This document shows, piece after piece, positions 34,696 through 43,854 of a DNA stretch of 49,802 nucleotides. This DNA comes from a virus. A model generated the notes under the pieces. It saw only the letters and a program-made list of their open reading frames with translations, did no database searches and was not told the origin of the DNA. A program made the position numbers and the translations under genes. Each line of letters opens with the position of its first letter. Position 1 is the first letter of the stretch. The stretch covers positions 1 through 49,802 of IMG/VR virus record IMGVR_UViG_3300026332_000001. One strand, written 5' to 3'.

Positions 34696-35979
34696 ATGAC
34701 CGTTCTTACGGATATCATTCAAATCGACATCAGCCGAGAAACCGCTGCTGTCACACAAACAAACTTCAACGTGCCTATGTTCATCTCTGCTCACACTAAG
34801 TTTGCGGAACGTGCACGCACATACTCTAGCTTAACTGCTGTTGCCAATGACTTCAGCATTACTGACAAAGCATACATTGCTGCTCAGAAGATGTTTGGTC
34901 AGGCGCTGAAACCTTCTCAGATCGTTATTGGTAGACGAGCTGTGCCAAGCTCTACAATCAGTATCAGTGCTGCTGTAGTCGGTACATACACAATGACAAT
35001 CGATGGCCTACCATTCACATACGTAGCAACTGGTTCGCCAACTACTATCACGATTGCCGCCGGTATCAAAACTGCCTATAACGTAACCCCAATCGCTGGC
35101 GTAACTGTTACTGACAACCTTGACGGTACTCTGACTGTAGCATCTGCTGTCGGGTACTCTTTGAAAGTCACAACAAACATGACTTACTCTAACGCACCAT
35201 CTACTGAGTCTTGGACTGATACAATCAACGCTATTACAATCGTGAACAACGCTTGGTATGCTGTAATGATTGAATCTCACCTTGAAGCTGACATCTTGAC
35301 AGTTGCTGCTCAGATTGAAGGCATGAAGAAAGTATTTGCTACCTCGTCTTCTGATATCACTATCAAGACAACAGGAACAACTGATATCTTCTCTCAACTA
35401 ATGGATCTTGGATATCAGCGCACATTCGGTGCGTGGTCTGCCACTGCTGACACAGAATACCCAGAAGCTGCATGGGTTGGATTCCAACTTCAAGAGCAAC
35501 CGGGTTCTAACACTTGGGCTTACAAGGCTCTATCTGGTGTTACTGTTAGCTCTCTGAGTGATACAGAGTCTACAAACCTACACAACAAGAACGCTTCTAC
35601 ATACGAACGTGTTGGTGGTCTGAACAGCACAATCGGAGCTAAGATGTTCGGTGGTGAGTGGGTCGACGTAATCATCTTCGTTGACTGGCTAGAAGCCCGT
35701 ATGAAAGAACGTCTGTGGAGCCGTTTGGCTAACAGCAAGAAGATTCCTTACACCGCTGCTGGTGCCGCTATTATCGAAGCTGAGATTCGTGCTCAACTGA
35801 ACGATGGGATTCGTGTAGGTGGTTTGGCTGCTTCTCCAGCTCCAACTGTGTCTGTACCAGATGTTCTAACTCTGTCCACTAACACACGTGCACTACGTAT
35901 CTTTGAAGGCATCACATTCGAAGCACGTCTAGCTGGTGCTATCCACTTCATCAAAGTTCAAGGGACTGTAACCGTCTAA
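34696..35979 (+). CDS. Tail sheath protein (DUF3383-like)
   Basis: A 427-residue contractile sheath protein of the DUF3383 kind. ISRETAAVTQTNFNVPMFIS starts it, followed by the ITDKAYIAAQKMFGQALKPSQIVIGRR segment, an inserted beta domain (about 90-165), the AAWVGFQL motif near 260 and a C-terminal subdomain with VDVIIFVDWLEARMKERLW. It shows that the phage has a contractile tail. Strong expression-type codon use. Confidence 0.9.
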   Translation: MTVLTDIIQIDISRETAAVTQTNFNVPMFISAHTKFAERARTYSSLTAVANDFSITDKAYIAAQKMFGQALKPSQIVIGRRAVPSSTISISAAVVGTYTMTIDGLPFTYVATGSPTTITIAAGIKTAYNVTPIAGVTVTDNLDGTLTVASAVGYSLKVTTNMTYSNAPSTESWTDTINAITIVNNAWYAVMIESHLEADILTVAAQIEGMKKVFATSSSDITIKTTGTTDIFSQLMDLGYQRTFGAWSATADTEYPEAAWVGFQLQEQPGSNTWAYKALSGVTVSSLSDTESTNLHNKNASTYERVGGLNSTIGAKMFGGEWVDVIIFVDWLEARMKERLWSRLANSKKIPYTAAGAAIIEAEIRAQLNDGIRVGGLAASPAPTVSVPDVLTLSTNTRALRIFEGITFEARLAGAIHFIKVQGTVTV

Positions 35980-36009
35980 GGACGGTTCACCCTCCACAGG
36001 AGATAATCA

Positions 36010-36534
36010 ATGTCTACACAACGTCTTGCTACATACGCTCCAAGTGATGTGAGTGTCATTATCACACAAGCGAGCAGCGGCATTGCACACATTATCAGCG
36101 GGTACTCTGAGGACTCCATCGTAAACATCGAATGGACAAGCCCTCGTTACGCACTGTACACTGGTGCTGACAACACAGGAACACGTATCTTCAACGCAAG
36201 TAATTCTGCTACGATGACACTGGCCCTACAACAAACATCTGCATCGAACGACGTTCTGTCTTCTCTGTTTAATAACGATCCACGTAACATTGATGGATTG
36301 TTCTCTATTCAAGTGAAAGATGCCTCTGGTCGTTCTATCTACTTCTCTGACGATGCTTACATTGGTGTACGTCCAAGTGCTGGTTTTGGTAACAGCATGA
36401 TGCACCGTGACTGGGTTATCCAAGCGTTCAACCTTGACGGTTATGCTGGTGGTAACGCTGTAGTTACTCCAGAAGATCAAGCAACCCTTGAAACGCTTGG
36501 TGCAACTCTCGCAGCTAAGTGGCTACAACAGTAA
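36010..36534 (+). CDS. Tail tube protein (DUF3277-like), copy 1
   Basis: A 174-residue protein directly after the sheath. The N-terminal YAPSDVSVIIT pattern, the ASNDVLSSLF motif near 77, and a C-terminal strand (DWVIQAFNLDGY) define a tube-like fold shared with the next two genes. As the first copy after the sheath, with strong AGGAGATAATC site, it is the likely main tube subunit. Confidence 0.82.
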   Translation: MSTQRLATYAPSDVSVIITQASSGIAHIISGYSEDSIVNIEWTSPRYALYTGADNTGTRIFNASNSATMTLALQQTSASNDVLSSLFNNDPRNIDGLFSIQVKDASGRSIYFSDDAYIGVRPSAGFGNSMMHRDWVIQAFNLDGYAGGNAVVTPEDQATLETLGATLAAKWLQQ

Positions 36535-36544
36535 GACACACTCG

Positions 36545-36577
36545 TTAAGGGGCTTCCATTCGTGGTGGCCCCTTTTC
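36545..36577 (+). terminator. Terminator after the first tube gene
   Basis: AAGGGGC and GCCCCTT arms enclose an inner CCA-TTCG-TGG stem, followed by TTTTC. It probably limits expression of the two following paralogues relative to sheath and tube. Confidence 0.8.
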
Positions 36578-36597
36578 TATTTCTCAAGGAGAATCAA

Positions 36598-37104
36598 ATG
36601 GCTTCCTTATCGCACTATTCACCATCTGATGTAACAATGACCATTGCAGGCTTGTACACCGTAACAGGGTATGCTGATGGAACATTTGTTCGCATCTCTA
36701 AAGACACAAGACAAACAACAACCATGAGAGCAATGGACGGAACAATGTGCCGCATTAAATCTCCTGATACTGGTTGGAAAATTGAAATCACACTAGCTCA
36801 GTCTTCGACAGCTAACGACATATTCTCTACATTCTGGAACGTAGACAAAGTTACCGGAATGGGTAAATTCCCCATCTTTGTTAATGATGGAAGTGGTAGC
36901 ACAATGTTCATGGCTGCAACAGCTTGGGTAGAATCCCTACCAGATATTGTGTATTCCAAGAGTATGGAAACCCGCACATGGGTATTCGGAGCAACAGATG
37001 TAATTGTTAACATCGGAGGTAATGATGATGCGGGCGACCTATCCAGTATTCTGGGTCTTGGCGCTTCCGTCTTGCCAATTCTACAAAACTTCCAAATCAG
37101 ATAA
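36598..37104 (+). CDS. Tail tube-like protein, copy 2
   Basis: A 168-residue paralogue of the tube protein: YSPSDVTMTIAG at the start, STANDIFSTFW near 80, and a TRTWVFGATDV strand near the C-terminus align with the neighbours. I start it at 36598 after AAGGAG. Probably a tube initiator or a minor ring linking tube and baseplate; the exact role is inferred. Confidence 0.75.
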   Translation: MASLSHYSPSDVTMTIAGLYTVTGYADGTFVRISKDTRQTTTMRAMDGTMCRIKSPDTGWKIEITLAQSSTANDIFSTFWNVDKVTGMGKFPIFVNDGSGSTMFMAATAWVESLPDIVYSKSMETRTWVFGATDVIVNIGGNDDAGDLSSILGLGASVLPILQNFQIR

Positions 37105-37113
37105 GGAGGCTTT

Positions 37114-37647
37114 ATGTCTGGAAACGTATTGACGTATGACCCAAGTAGTGTTACCATTAGTGTTTGTGGCTACATCGTCACAGGGTTGGTATCTGTCTCG
37201 TTGCAGTGGAAATCTGAAGTGTTCTCTGTTCGTAGAGGTATTCGTGGACAACACACAAGAGTCTACAGCAAGGATAGGCAATCTGTCCTAGTGTTGGAAC
37301 TACTGCCAACATCCGTAACAAATGACCTATTCACATCCATCGTATTGCAAGATGCTGGCAACCATGCTGGTCGTCTGGAGGTACATATGAGGGATACAAG
37401 TGGTACATCTCGTTTCACAACTGTAGATGCATATTTACACACATTCCCTGAGATGTCTTTCAATGCGGAAGGTCTTAGCACTCGCAAATGGGAAATCGAA
37501 ATTCTATCGTTCATTACTGGTTCTGGTAACATTGGTGGTAACGCCCAAAATGGTATCGACATTAATGATATCTTGTCTGGGGCACTGTCTTCTGCTAAAA
37601 GTCTTGTGGCTGATGGTTTGGACGTAGCTCAAGGCTTCTTCAATTAA
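37114..37647 (+). CDS. Tail tube-like protein, copy 3
   Basis: A 177-residue third paralogue: YDPSSVTISVCG at the start, TSVTNDLFTSIV near 70 and STRKWEIEILSF near 128. The C-terminal 35 residues (NDILSGALSSAKSLVADGLD) form an extra amphipathic helix absent from copy 1. AAGGAGG site. Likely another minor tube ring. Confidence 0.75.
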   Translation: MSGNVLTYDPSSVTISVCGYIVTGLVSVSLQWKSEVFSVRRGIRGQHTRVYSKDRQSVLVLELLPTSVTNDLFTSIVLQDAGNHAGRLEVHMRDTSGTSRFTTVDAYLHTFPEMSFNAEGLSTRKWEIEILSFITGSGNIGGNAQNGIDINDILSGALSSAKSLVADGLDVAQGFFN

Positions 37648-37662
37648 TTAGGAGTATTTAAA

Positions 37663-38028
37663 ATGGCTATTCAACAGAAAGAAGTAAACATCCTTGGTGA
37701 CAACTACCTGCTGACACAATTTCCGGGTATGACTGGACTCAAGCTTGGTAAACAACTGATCAAAACTCTTGGCCCATCCTTCGCAGTATTGTCTGCTGGA
37801 GCTGATAATAGTGTCACTGGTGCTCTGAATATTCTATTCGAAAACCTAGATGATAACTCTGAAGCACTGATCATCGCCCTTGTTAGCTCTGCCTCGAAAG
37901 GTAGTGTAGCAATCAACTTCAATAATGAATTCGCTGGTGATTATGCCAAGCTGTTCTTGCTGGTGAAAGAGATTGTGGAGTTTAACTATGGTTCGGTTTT
38001 TCAGATGCTAGGTTCCGGCGTCCTGTAA
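37663..38028 (+). CDS. Tail assembly chaperone, short form
   Basis: A 121-residue protein (VNILGDNYLLTQFPGMTGLKLGKQL) resembling phage tail assembly chaperones, located just before the tape measure. A second frame (-1) is open from 37986 and overlaps its end, the classic G/GT arrangement. A candidate slip site G-GTT-TTT lies at 37995-38001. The short form and the longer fusion coat the tape measure during tail assembly. Confidence 0.8.
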   Translation: MAIQQKEVNILGDNYLLTQFPGMTGLKLGKQLIKTLGPSFAVLSAGADNSVTGALNILFENLDDNSEALIIALVSSASKGSVAINFNNEFAGDYAKLFLLVKEIVEFNYGSVFQMLGSGVL

Positions 38029-38063
38029 ACTCTAACGCGGAGCCACAGACAGGCCATCCTCGC

Positions 38064-38276
38064 TTGCAGAAGGTACAGGATGGCTACACTCAAGACTGGG
38101 AAATCTTCAGGATTGTCACAAGTGACATGAGAGGGTTGCCTAGTTATGTTGAGTTGCAATCTGTCTGCAACGTAGAGGACATCTATAATATCATTGAGAT
38201 GCTTGATGCTAAGTTTGAAATGGATGAGGTAGCACGTATCCAACAAGCACAACAGGCTGCTCAGAACAAACCATAG
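38064..38276 (+). CDS. Tail assembly chaperone frameshift extension
   Basis: This frame is open from 37986 (just after a TAA at 37983) to 38276 and is the -1 frame relative to the chaperone gene. The part from 38064 reads QDWEIFRIVTSDMRGLP... and is helical and acidic, with a Gln-rich end. An ATG at 38064 allows stand-alone translation but has no clear ribosome site, so production as a fusion by ribosomal slippage is more likely, giving a product from 37663 to 38276. Confidence 0.75.
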   Translation: MQKVQDGYTQDWEIFRIVTSDMRGLPSYVELQSVCNVEDIYNIIEMLDAKFEMDEVARIQQAQQAAQNKP

Positions 38277-38285
38277 TGAGGCTAT

Positions 38286-40679
38286 ATGCTACAAGAGGAA
38301 ATTGCTCGCCTAACGGGTACGCTTAAGTTCAACGTAGAAGCCCGACCACTGGTAGCGTTTGAGAAACGTCTTATGGGAGTAATGAACTTGCTCCGTGAGT
38401 TCTCTACGATTGCCAACAAGAAGTTCACAGTGAAGGTTGCCCTTGATAGTAGATCGCTACGAGCACAGATCGACAAGGCGACCAAAGCTAAAATCAGCCT
38501 CACTAATATTGATATCTCTAATGAAGTGTTGTCTGCACAAGGTAAGCGTATTCAAGAGTACCTAGACAAAACTCCAATCCGTTTAAGTAATGTAAAGGTT
38601 GATATCAGTAAACTAGTTGAGCAGAAGAAGTTTGTTAAGACCCTTATGGGTCAGATGCAGATTGATATCCCAATCAAATTTGGCTTCACTGCAATGGAGA
38701 CTGAGCTGCGTCGTGAGATGAAAGCTATTGGTGCACGTAATCCCCTTAAGGTTCATGTCGAGATTAGTCAGACGCAGATGATCCTCAAACTACGTCGTGC
38801 AATCCTAAATGCTCAGAAGAATATTGGTTCTTTGAAGCTCCGTGTAGTTGATCCAGAAGTAAGATTGAAAGTTGACAAGCAACACTTGATCGCTGAAATC
38901 AGATCTGCCATTCAGAACGAGACATTCGATATCCGTATCGGAGCTAGACGTACTGGAGGTAGTGGAGGTGGATTGAGGGCTGAAGGTAGTGCCAGAAGCA
39001 GAGGACAAGTTCACAAAGGCATCTCTGCTATGGAGGGGTTCGCTAGAGCCGCTCTACCGGGCTTAGGAGCTGCGATGGCGTTTGACAAGATGAACGACAT
39101 CAACCAGAAGGTTACGGCTGCTCAGAATAGCTTAGAAGCTGTCTCTGGTAATGAAGCTAACTTCAAATCCAACAGAAACTTCCTAACCAATATGACTCAT
39201 GAGATGGGTCTTAATTTCAGAGATGTTGCACCACAATTCTCTAGTATCTTCCAATCTGCTGCACCCAAAATTGGTGTAGGGGCTACTCAGGATATGTTCC
39301 GTGGTATCATGCAATACGGTACTGTGCACGGTCTTGATAAAGAAGCTATGAAGGGTTCGATGGTTGCTCTTAGCCAGATGTTTGGTAAAGACAAAATCCA
39401 ATCTGAAGAAGCTCGTCAACAGTTCTCTGAACGTATGCCTAACGGTATGGCGATGTTGGCTGAAGCTGCATTCAAATCTAAACAGATCAAGACAAACTCT
39501 GTAGCAGCTTTTGGCGATCTGATGAAAGCTGGTAAAGCTGACCCTGCTAAAATCTTACCAGAACTTGGTAGATTGATGAAGGAAGCCTCTGAACGTAATG
39601 ATGCTTATAAGAAGTCTCTTGATACTACACGTGTAGCGCAAGGTCGAATGAATACAGCCTTCGAAGATAGTGTTGTGATCTTCGCTAAAGGTGGATTCGA
39701 TAAAGGCATGGGCGGATTTTTCAACAAGATGTCTGATGCTATGCAAAGAGCTAAGCCTTTGATTGAGGCTCTTGGTGGTGCATTTGAAATCCTGATCAAA
39801 CCACTGAATGCTGTAATTACATTGATTGGTGATCTTGGTGAAGCATGGCCTAAGATTGCAAAAGCTTTTGGAATCTCTGAGAAAGCACTGGCTGCATTCG
39901 CCACTGGTATTGCATTGTTCATGTTGCCATTTGGTGGATTTATTGCTGCACTAGCTGCTGCGGCTCTGGTTGTTGAAGACTTCGTTACATATTTCAAAGG
40001 TGGTGATAGTGTCTTCGGTACTCTTGTAAAAGATACTCCGGGCGCACAAGCTGCTGTTGATGGTATCAGTAAAGCATTCCAAGGTGTTGTTAACCTGATG
40101 GATAAGTGGCTTGAAAAGAGTGGCTTGCTGACTGATGGTATCGGTAGTATTAAATTCAGTGATGTATTCTTAGCTAGTCTGGAAACAGTTAAATCTGTTC
40201 TAGAAGAGACACTGAGATTGATGACAGCTATTGACCAGTTGATGAATGGAGATACCAAAGGTGCAGGCAAGTCCCTGTCTGACTTCGCTGCTAAGAACTC
40301 CATCTACAACCAAGTATATAACAGACTTGATCACAGTGACAGCCCAACCGAAGGTGACACTGGTCCGGGATTCTGGGGTGGTCTTGGAGATTGGCTAACA
40401 GGTCCAGCATCTAAACGTCAGACTCTAGCACAACGCCTAATGGGCGGTAATGACGCAATGCCACCTACATATTCTGGAACAGTTGATCGTTCTGGTGTTG
40501 GTTCGGCGGGCGTTACAACAGGTCCACTAACACTCAACCTGACTGTTCAAGCACCTGATGGTGTGACTGATCCAGTTCAATTCGCTAGTAGTATTGCACC
40601 ACACTTCGAAACTATGATGGAAGATTACACCAAGAAAGTGTTTGGTGCTGCTAGAGCACAACAAGCAGAGAGGCAATAA
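38286..40679 (+). CDS. Tail tape measure protein
   Basis: A 797-residue protein. Long helical N-terminal region with repeated KVxxDIS / VHVEIS strands (about 1-220), a Gly/Arg-rich linker (about 223-240), a central tape-measure domain (GFARAALPGLGAAMAFDKMN to about 450), one or two hydrophobic stretches near 535-560 (FMLPFGGFIAALAAAALVV), and a C-terminal tail. It sets tail length and is ejected with DNA. Length is modest, implying a tail of roughly 110-120 nm by the 1.5 angstrom per residue rule. Confidence 0.88.
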   Translation: MLQEEIARLTGTLKFNVEARPLVAFEKRLMGVMNLLREFSTIANKKFTVKVALDSRSLRAQIDKATKAKISLTNIDISNEVLSAQGKRIQEYLDKTPIRLSNVKVDISKLVEQKKFVKTLMGQMQIDIPIKFGFTAMETELRREMKAIGARNPLKVHVEISQTQMILKLRRAILNAQKNIGSLKLRVVDPEVRLKVDKQHLIAEIRSAIQNETFDIRIGARRTGGSGGGLRAEGSARSRGQVHKGISAMEGFARAALPGLGAAMAFDKMNDINQKVTAAQNSLEAVSGNEANFKSNRNFLTNMTHEMGLNFRDVAPQFSSIFQSAAPKIGVGATQDMFRGIMQYGTVHGLDKEAMKGSMVALSQMFGKDKIQSEEARQQFSERMPNGMAMLAEAAFKSKQIKTNSVAAFGDLMKAGKADPAKILPELGRLMKEASERNDAYKKSLDTTRVAQGRMNTAFEDSVVIFAKGGFDKGMGGFFNKMSDAMQRAKPLIEALGGAFEILIKPLNAVITLIGDLGEAWPKIAKAFGISEKALAAFATGIALFMLPFGGFIAALAAAALVVEDFVTYFKGGDSVFGTLVKDTPGAQAAVDGISKAFQGVVNLMDKWLEKSGLLTDGIGSIKFSDVFLASLETVKSVLEETLRLMTAIDQLMNGDTKGAGKSLSDFAAKNSIYNQVYNRLDHSDSPTEGDTGPGFWGGLGDWLTGPASKRQTLAQRLMGGNDAMPPTYSGTVDRSGVGSAGVTTGPLTLNLTVQAPDGVTDPVQFASSIAPHFETMMEDYTKKVFGAARAQQAERQ

Positions 40680-41437
40680 TGGCTATCGTACTCCGTAGAG
40701 GAAATGGAGACATTATCTGGTTTGATGCAATCTCGGCGTATGATACAACATACACCTCGACTGTTACGAAGCATCCCGTCGCTACTGGCGGGTTTGTTTC
40801 TGATCACACAACCAAAGATAATGTTGTCCTACAAATCAGCGGTGTCCTTTCTGATGCTGACTTTAACCTCTCTCGCCAGTTGATTGAGGTTAAGGCTGCT
40901 GATGGTACTGACATCTCTAAGAATAAACAATTCACAAACAACACAGTCACAGCTAAACGTGTAGATATCCTTCAGTCTCCAAGTATCAACAAACTACTAC
41001 CTGAAGTCGTTGCACAGTTCACTAAAGACTCTATTCCATATGCTGTCGTATATCCTCAAGAGAAAGCCAAGACTGCACTAGCTGTTAAAGCTGCCTTGAT
41101 TGATATGTGGCGTAAGAAGGAAGAGTTCCAAGTATTAGATATCATCGATAACTCTGTCATTGAACAGTTTAGTCCTTGTATCTTCACACACCTATCCTTT
41201 AAAGAGGATGATACAACTGGTGATGGTGTATTCCCAACAATGACTATTGAGGAAGCGGTGTTTACTGACCTACAGGAAATCTCTGTAAAAATTAAGACTT
41301 CCAACAAAGGACGTAAGACTGGGGCAGTGACTAAGAACCTATTGGACTTACCACCACCAGAGAATAACCCAACTGACTTGAGTGGTAAGAATGCTGGGGA
41401 TGTAAGGAAATCTCAAGCATCGGGAGTAACACAATGA
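40679..41437 (+). CDS. Dit-like baseplate protein
   Basis: A 252-residue protein starting in the tape-measure stop (TAATG). The N-terminal half (WFDAISAYDTTYTSTVTKHPVATGGFVSDHTT) with the VTKHPVETG-like motif matches Dit-like proteins that join tube to baseplate in contractile tails. The C-terminus is polar and probably disordered. Confidence 0.75.
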   Translation: MAIVLRRGNGDIIWFDAISAYDTTYTSTVTKHPVATGGFVSDHTTKDNVVLQISGVLSDADFNLSRQLIEVKAADGTDISKNKQFTNNTVTAKRVDILQSPSINKLLPEVVAQFTKDSIPYAVVYPQEKAKTALAVKAALIDMWRKKEEFQVLDIIDNSVIEQFSPCIFTHLSFKEDDTTGDGVFPTMTIEEAVFTDLQEISVKIKTSNKGRKTGAVTKNLLDLPPPENNPTDLSGKNAGDVRKSQASGVTQ

Positions 41438-41760
41438 CAACAGCAATTGAAATGCCTCTGTACACTGATTTGAAATATCGCTACGGTATTGCACTTGAGG
41501 GGCAGTCTTATCAGTTTACATTCTACTGGAACACAAGATGTTCTCAGTGGCATATGGATATCAGACTAGAAGATCAAACTCCAATCTTGTTGGGGTATGC
41601 TCTTGTACCTCAATATCCAATGTTAGTTGACTACAACCTAGAGGATATCGGCCTGAGCGGTTACTTCACTTTGTTGCCGATCAACACAACAATCTCTAAC
41701 AAGATCACTGAAGGCTCTGACATCATGCCGCAGTTCTTCAGTCTATTCTATATCTATTAA
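41434..41760 (+). CDS. Baseplate plug protein (Pam3 gp18-like)
   Basis: A 108-residue beta-rich protein. Its layout, ALEGQSYQFTFYWNTRCSQWHMDI, then TPILLGYALVPQYPML, fits the small plug family seen in the Pam3 cyanophage baseplate. ATGA overlap with the Dit-like gene. It seals the tube at the hub. Confidence 0.72.
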   Translation: MTTAIEMPLYTDLKYRYGIALEGQSYQFTFYWNTRCSQWHMDIRLEDQTPILLGYALVPQYPMLVDYNLEDIGLSGYFTLLPINTTISNKITEGSDIMPQFFSLFYIY

Positions 41761-41772
41761 CAGGAGCAAATT

Positions 41773-42696
41773 ATGGCACAGAAGGATAGGATTTTCTCCC
41801 TGACAATCGGAGATTACAAGACAGGCAATGGTCTACTACTTGAAAACCCAAAGCCTGATGGTAGTGGTGGGTTCATTGATAATCCTTGGGAAATCAAATT
41901 TGATGTCTCAAAGAGTGCAGACAACAAACGCAACAATGGTAACTCTGCCGTCATCGAGATTTACAACCTATCCGACAGCCAGATTAAACTCATCGAGAGC
42001 GACTACCTTGAGGTGACGTTCTCTGTTGGATATAAGAGTACAGGTGCACACGTACTTGTCCTAGGTAACGTCACAGAGACTTCCACAGTAAAGAGTGGTA
42101 ATGATTATGTAACTCAGTTGAAGATCGGTGAAGGCTACACAGCCCTCAACCATGAGAACCTAGCTAAGATGGTGAGTCCCGGTAAGACAGTGGCTGATGT
42201 GCTTGAAGAAATCAGACAGCAAATGCCGGGTGTTGCCCGTGGAGCTTACACTGGAACAAACCTGAACAACCCCATCATCTTTGGTTGGAGATTGAAGGGT
42301 AGTCCACGTGAGATGCTGATGAAGCTTTGTGAAGCTCAGAATCTGGAATATAATATCAATGCTGGTGTTCTCAATGTCTCTGGTGAGAATGGATTGCTAA
42401 GTAAAGATACACAACTAGCCCCAGTGCTTAATGCAAACACTGGACTGATTGACCTACCATTCTACACATCTGAAACTGGTCGTAAACCTAAGAAGGATAA
42501 GAAGCGTAGACGCGGTGTTCAGTTCAAAGCATTGCTCAATACTGACATTGTTCCCGGCAAGATTGTAAAACTGGAATCCAAGTGGATCAGTGGGTACTTC
42601 CGAGTGAACACAGCACGATTCAGTGGAGACTTCCGTGGTAACGAATGGTATGTAGAATGCTTCTGTTCTGAAGTGGTAGCGGAGGATTTGACATGA
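41773..42696 (+). CDS. Baseplate hub protein
   Basis: A 307-residue gp27/gpD-type hub. The order is a beta domain with AVIEIYNLSDSQIKLI near 60-75, a second tower of strands (VLVLGNVTETSTVKSG), a helical LEEIRQQMPGVARG segment and a GVLNVSGENG near 210, plus a basic KPKKDKKRRRG insert near 240. It forms the trimeric hub holding the spike. The next gene starts inside its stop (ATGA). Confidence 0.8.
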   Translation: MAQKDRIFSLTIGDYKTGNGLLLENPKPDGSGGFIDNPWEIKFDVSKSADNKRNNGNSAVIEIYNLSDSQIKLIESDYLEVTFSVGYKSTGAHVLVLGNVTETSTVKSGNDYVTQLKIGEGYTALNHENLAKMVSPGKTVADVLEEIRQQMPGVARGAYTGTNLNNPIIFGWRLKGSPREMLMKLCEAQNLEYNINAGVLNVSGENGLLSKDTQLAPVLNANTGLIDLPFYTSETGRKPKKDKKRRRGVQFKALLNTDIVPGKIVKLESKWISGYFRVNTARFSGDFRGNEWYVECFCSEVVAEDLT

Positions 42697-43475
42697 TTCA
42701 TTCGGATTTTATGGATATCATCAGAACACAGTTTCAGATTGATATATCACAGATTCATACAGCGATCCCTTGTAAGGTGATCAATGTCTATGGTGACAAT
42801 GAACAGCAGAAGATTGATGTTGTTCCTTCTGTTGACAACCTAATGAGAGATGGTAGTGCAGAACCAAGCATGCAAATTCTTGGTGTACCTGTTATCTTTC
42901 CGGGTAGTGCAACTACACTGATCAGCTTCCCAATTAATGTTGGTGATACTGTATATTGTGTGTTTTCACAACGTAGCACTGACAACTTCAAGATTGGATC
43001 TGGTGAGCCAACTATTGCAAACGATGCTAGGAAGTTTTCTGATCAAGATGCTGTAGCCATTCCCGGTCTGTTCCCATTCTCTAAGAGTTTGAACAACCCA
43101 CAGATTCGTAAATTCCCTCATGACTCTAATCGTGACTTGTGTATTGCACACAACATTGCATCTGGAACTGAAGTGAATATCATCCTCAAACAGAGTGGCG
43201 ATATGCTCGTTAATACTGAAGAGTCTGTAACAGTGAACTGCAAGACCGGTGTCATGAATGCAACTGAGTCATACACAATCAACACTCCAACTTTGAATAT
43301 CAACTCCAACACTTTGAATATGAATGTGACCTCCACAACTTGGACAGGCAACATTACTCATTCTGGAAACTACACTCAAACTGGTACATCCACATTCAAC
43401 GGTATTGTATTCGCAACCCACAAACACACAGGCGTCACTCCGGGTGGTGGTACTTCTGGTGGACCAACAGCATAA
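42693..43475 (+). CDS. Baseplate spike (gp138/gp5-like) with metal-binding tip
   Basis: A 260-residue spike. An OB-like N-terminal domain of the Gp138 kind (IPCKVINVYG to about 125) is followed by a beta-helical repeat (NTPTLNINSNTLNMNVTSTT) and a C-terminal HKHTGVTPGGGTSGGP tip, the HxH apex that binds iron in membrane-piercing spikes. It punctures the outer membrane, which supports a Gram-negative host. Confidence 0.85.
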   Translation: MIHSDFMDIIRTQFQIDISQIHTAIPCKVINVYGDNEQQKIDVVPSVDNLMRDGSAEPSMQILGVPVIFPGSATTLISFPINVGDTVYCVFSQRSTDNFKIGSGEPTIANDARKFSDQDAVAIPGLFPFSKSLNNPQIRKFPHDSNRDLCIAHNIASGTEVNIILKQSGDMLVNTEESVTVNCKTGVMNATESYTINTPTLNINSNTLNMNVTSTTWTGNITHSGNYTQTGTSTFNGIVFATHKHTGVTPGGGTSGGPTA

Positions 43476-43486
43476 GAGGATTTATT

Positions 43487-43852
43487 ATGGATTTGCTACT
43501 AGACACAACAACAGGCGATCTGGTCTTTATTAACGGTAAATGTCCTGTAACACAACTGCAAGCAGACGTTGTAGCCCAACGTCTTCGCATCAAACTCTAT
43601 ACATTCTATGGAGAATGGTTCTTGAACACCACAATCGGTGTCCCATATATCCAACAAATCTTTGGTAAGGTGAGAAGCAAACCTACGGTTGATCTTATCT
43701 TCCAAGGATTGATTGCTGCTGATCCGGGTGTGATTGAGATAATCTCATTCACCTCTGAGATTAGCACAAATCGTGGATACACAATGACCTTCTCTGTTCG
43801 TGTTGCTGATAATACAGCATCCCTACCAATTACAATTTCCATCGGAGGTTAA
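43487..43852 (+). CDS. Baseplate wedge protein (gp25-like)
   Basis: A 121-residue protein. ADVVAQRLRIKLYTFYGEWFLNTTIGVPY near 25-53 has the gp25/W-type EWF..GxP signature. I start it at 43487 after AAGAGGA; a longer frame from 43340 overlaps the spike gene. It connects wedge and sheath at the baseplate. Confidence 0.85.
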   Translation: MDLLLDTTTGDLVFINGKCPVTQLQADVVAQRLRIKLYTFYGEWFLNTTIGVPYIQQIFGKVRSKPTVDLIFQGLIAADPGVIEIISFTSEISTNRGYTMTFSVRVADNTASLPITISIGG

Positions 43853-43854
43853 AC

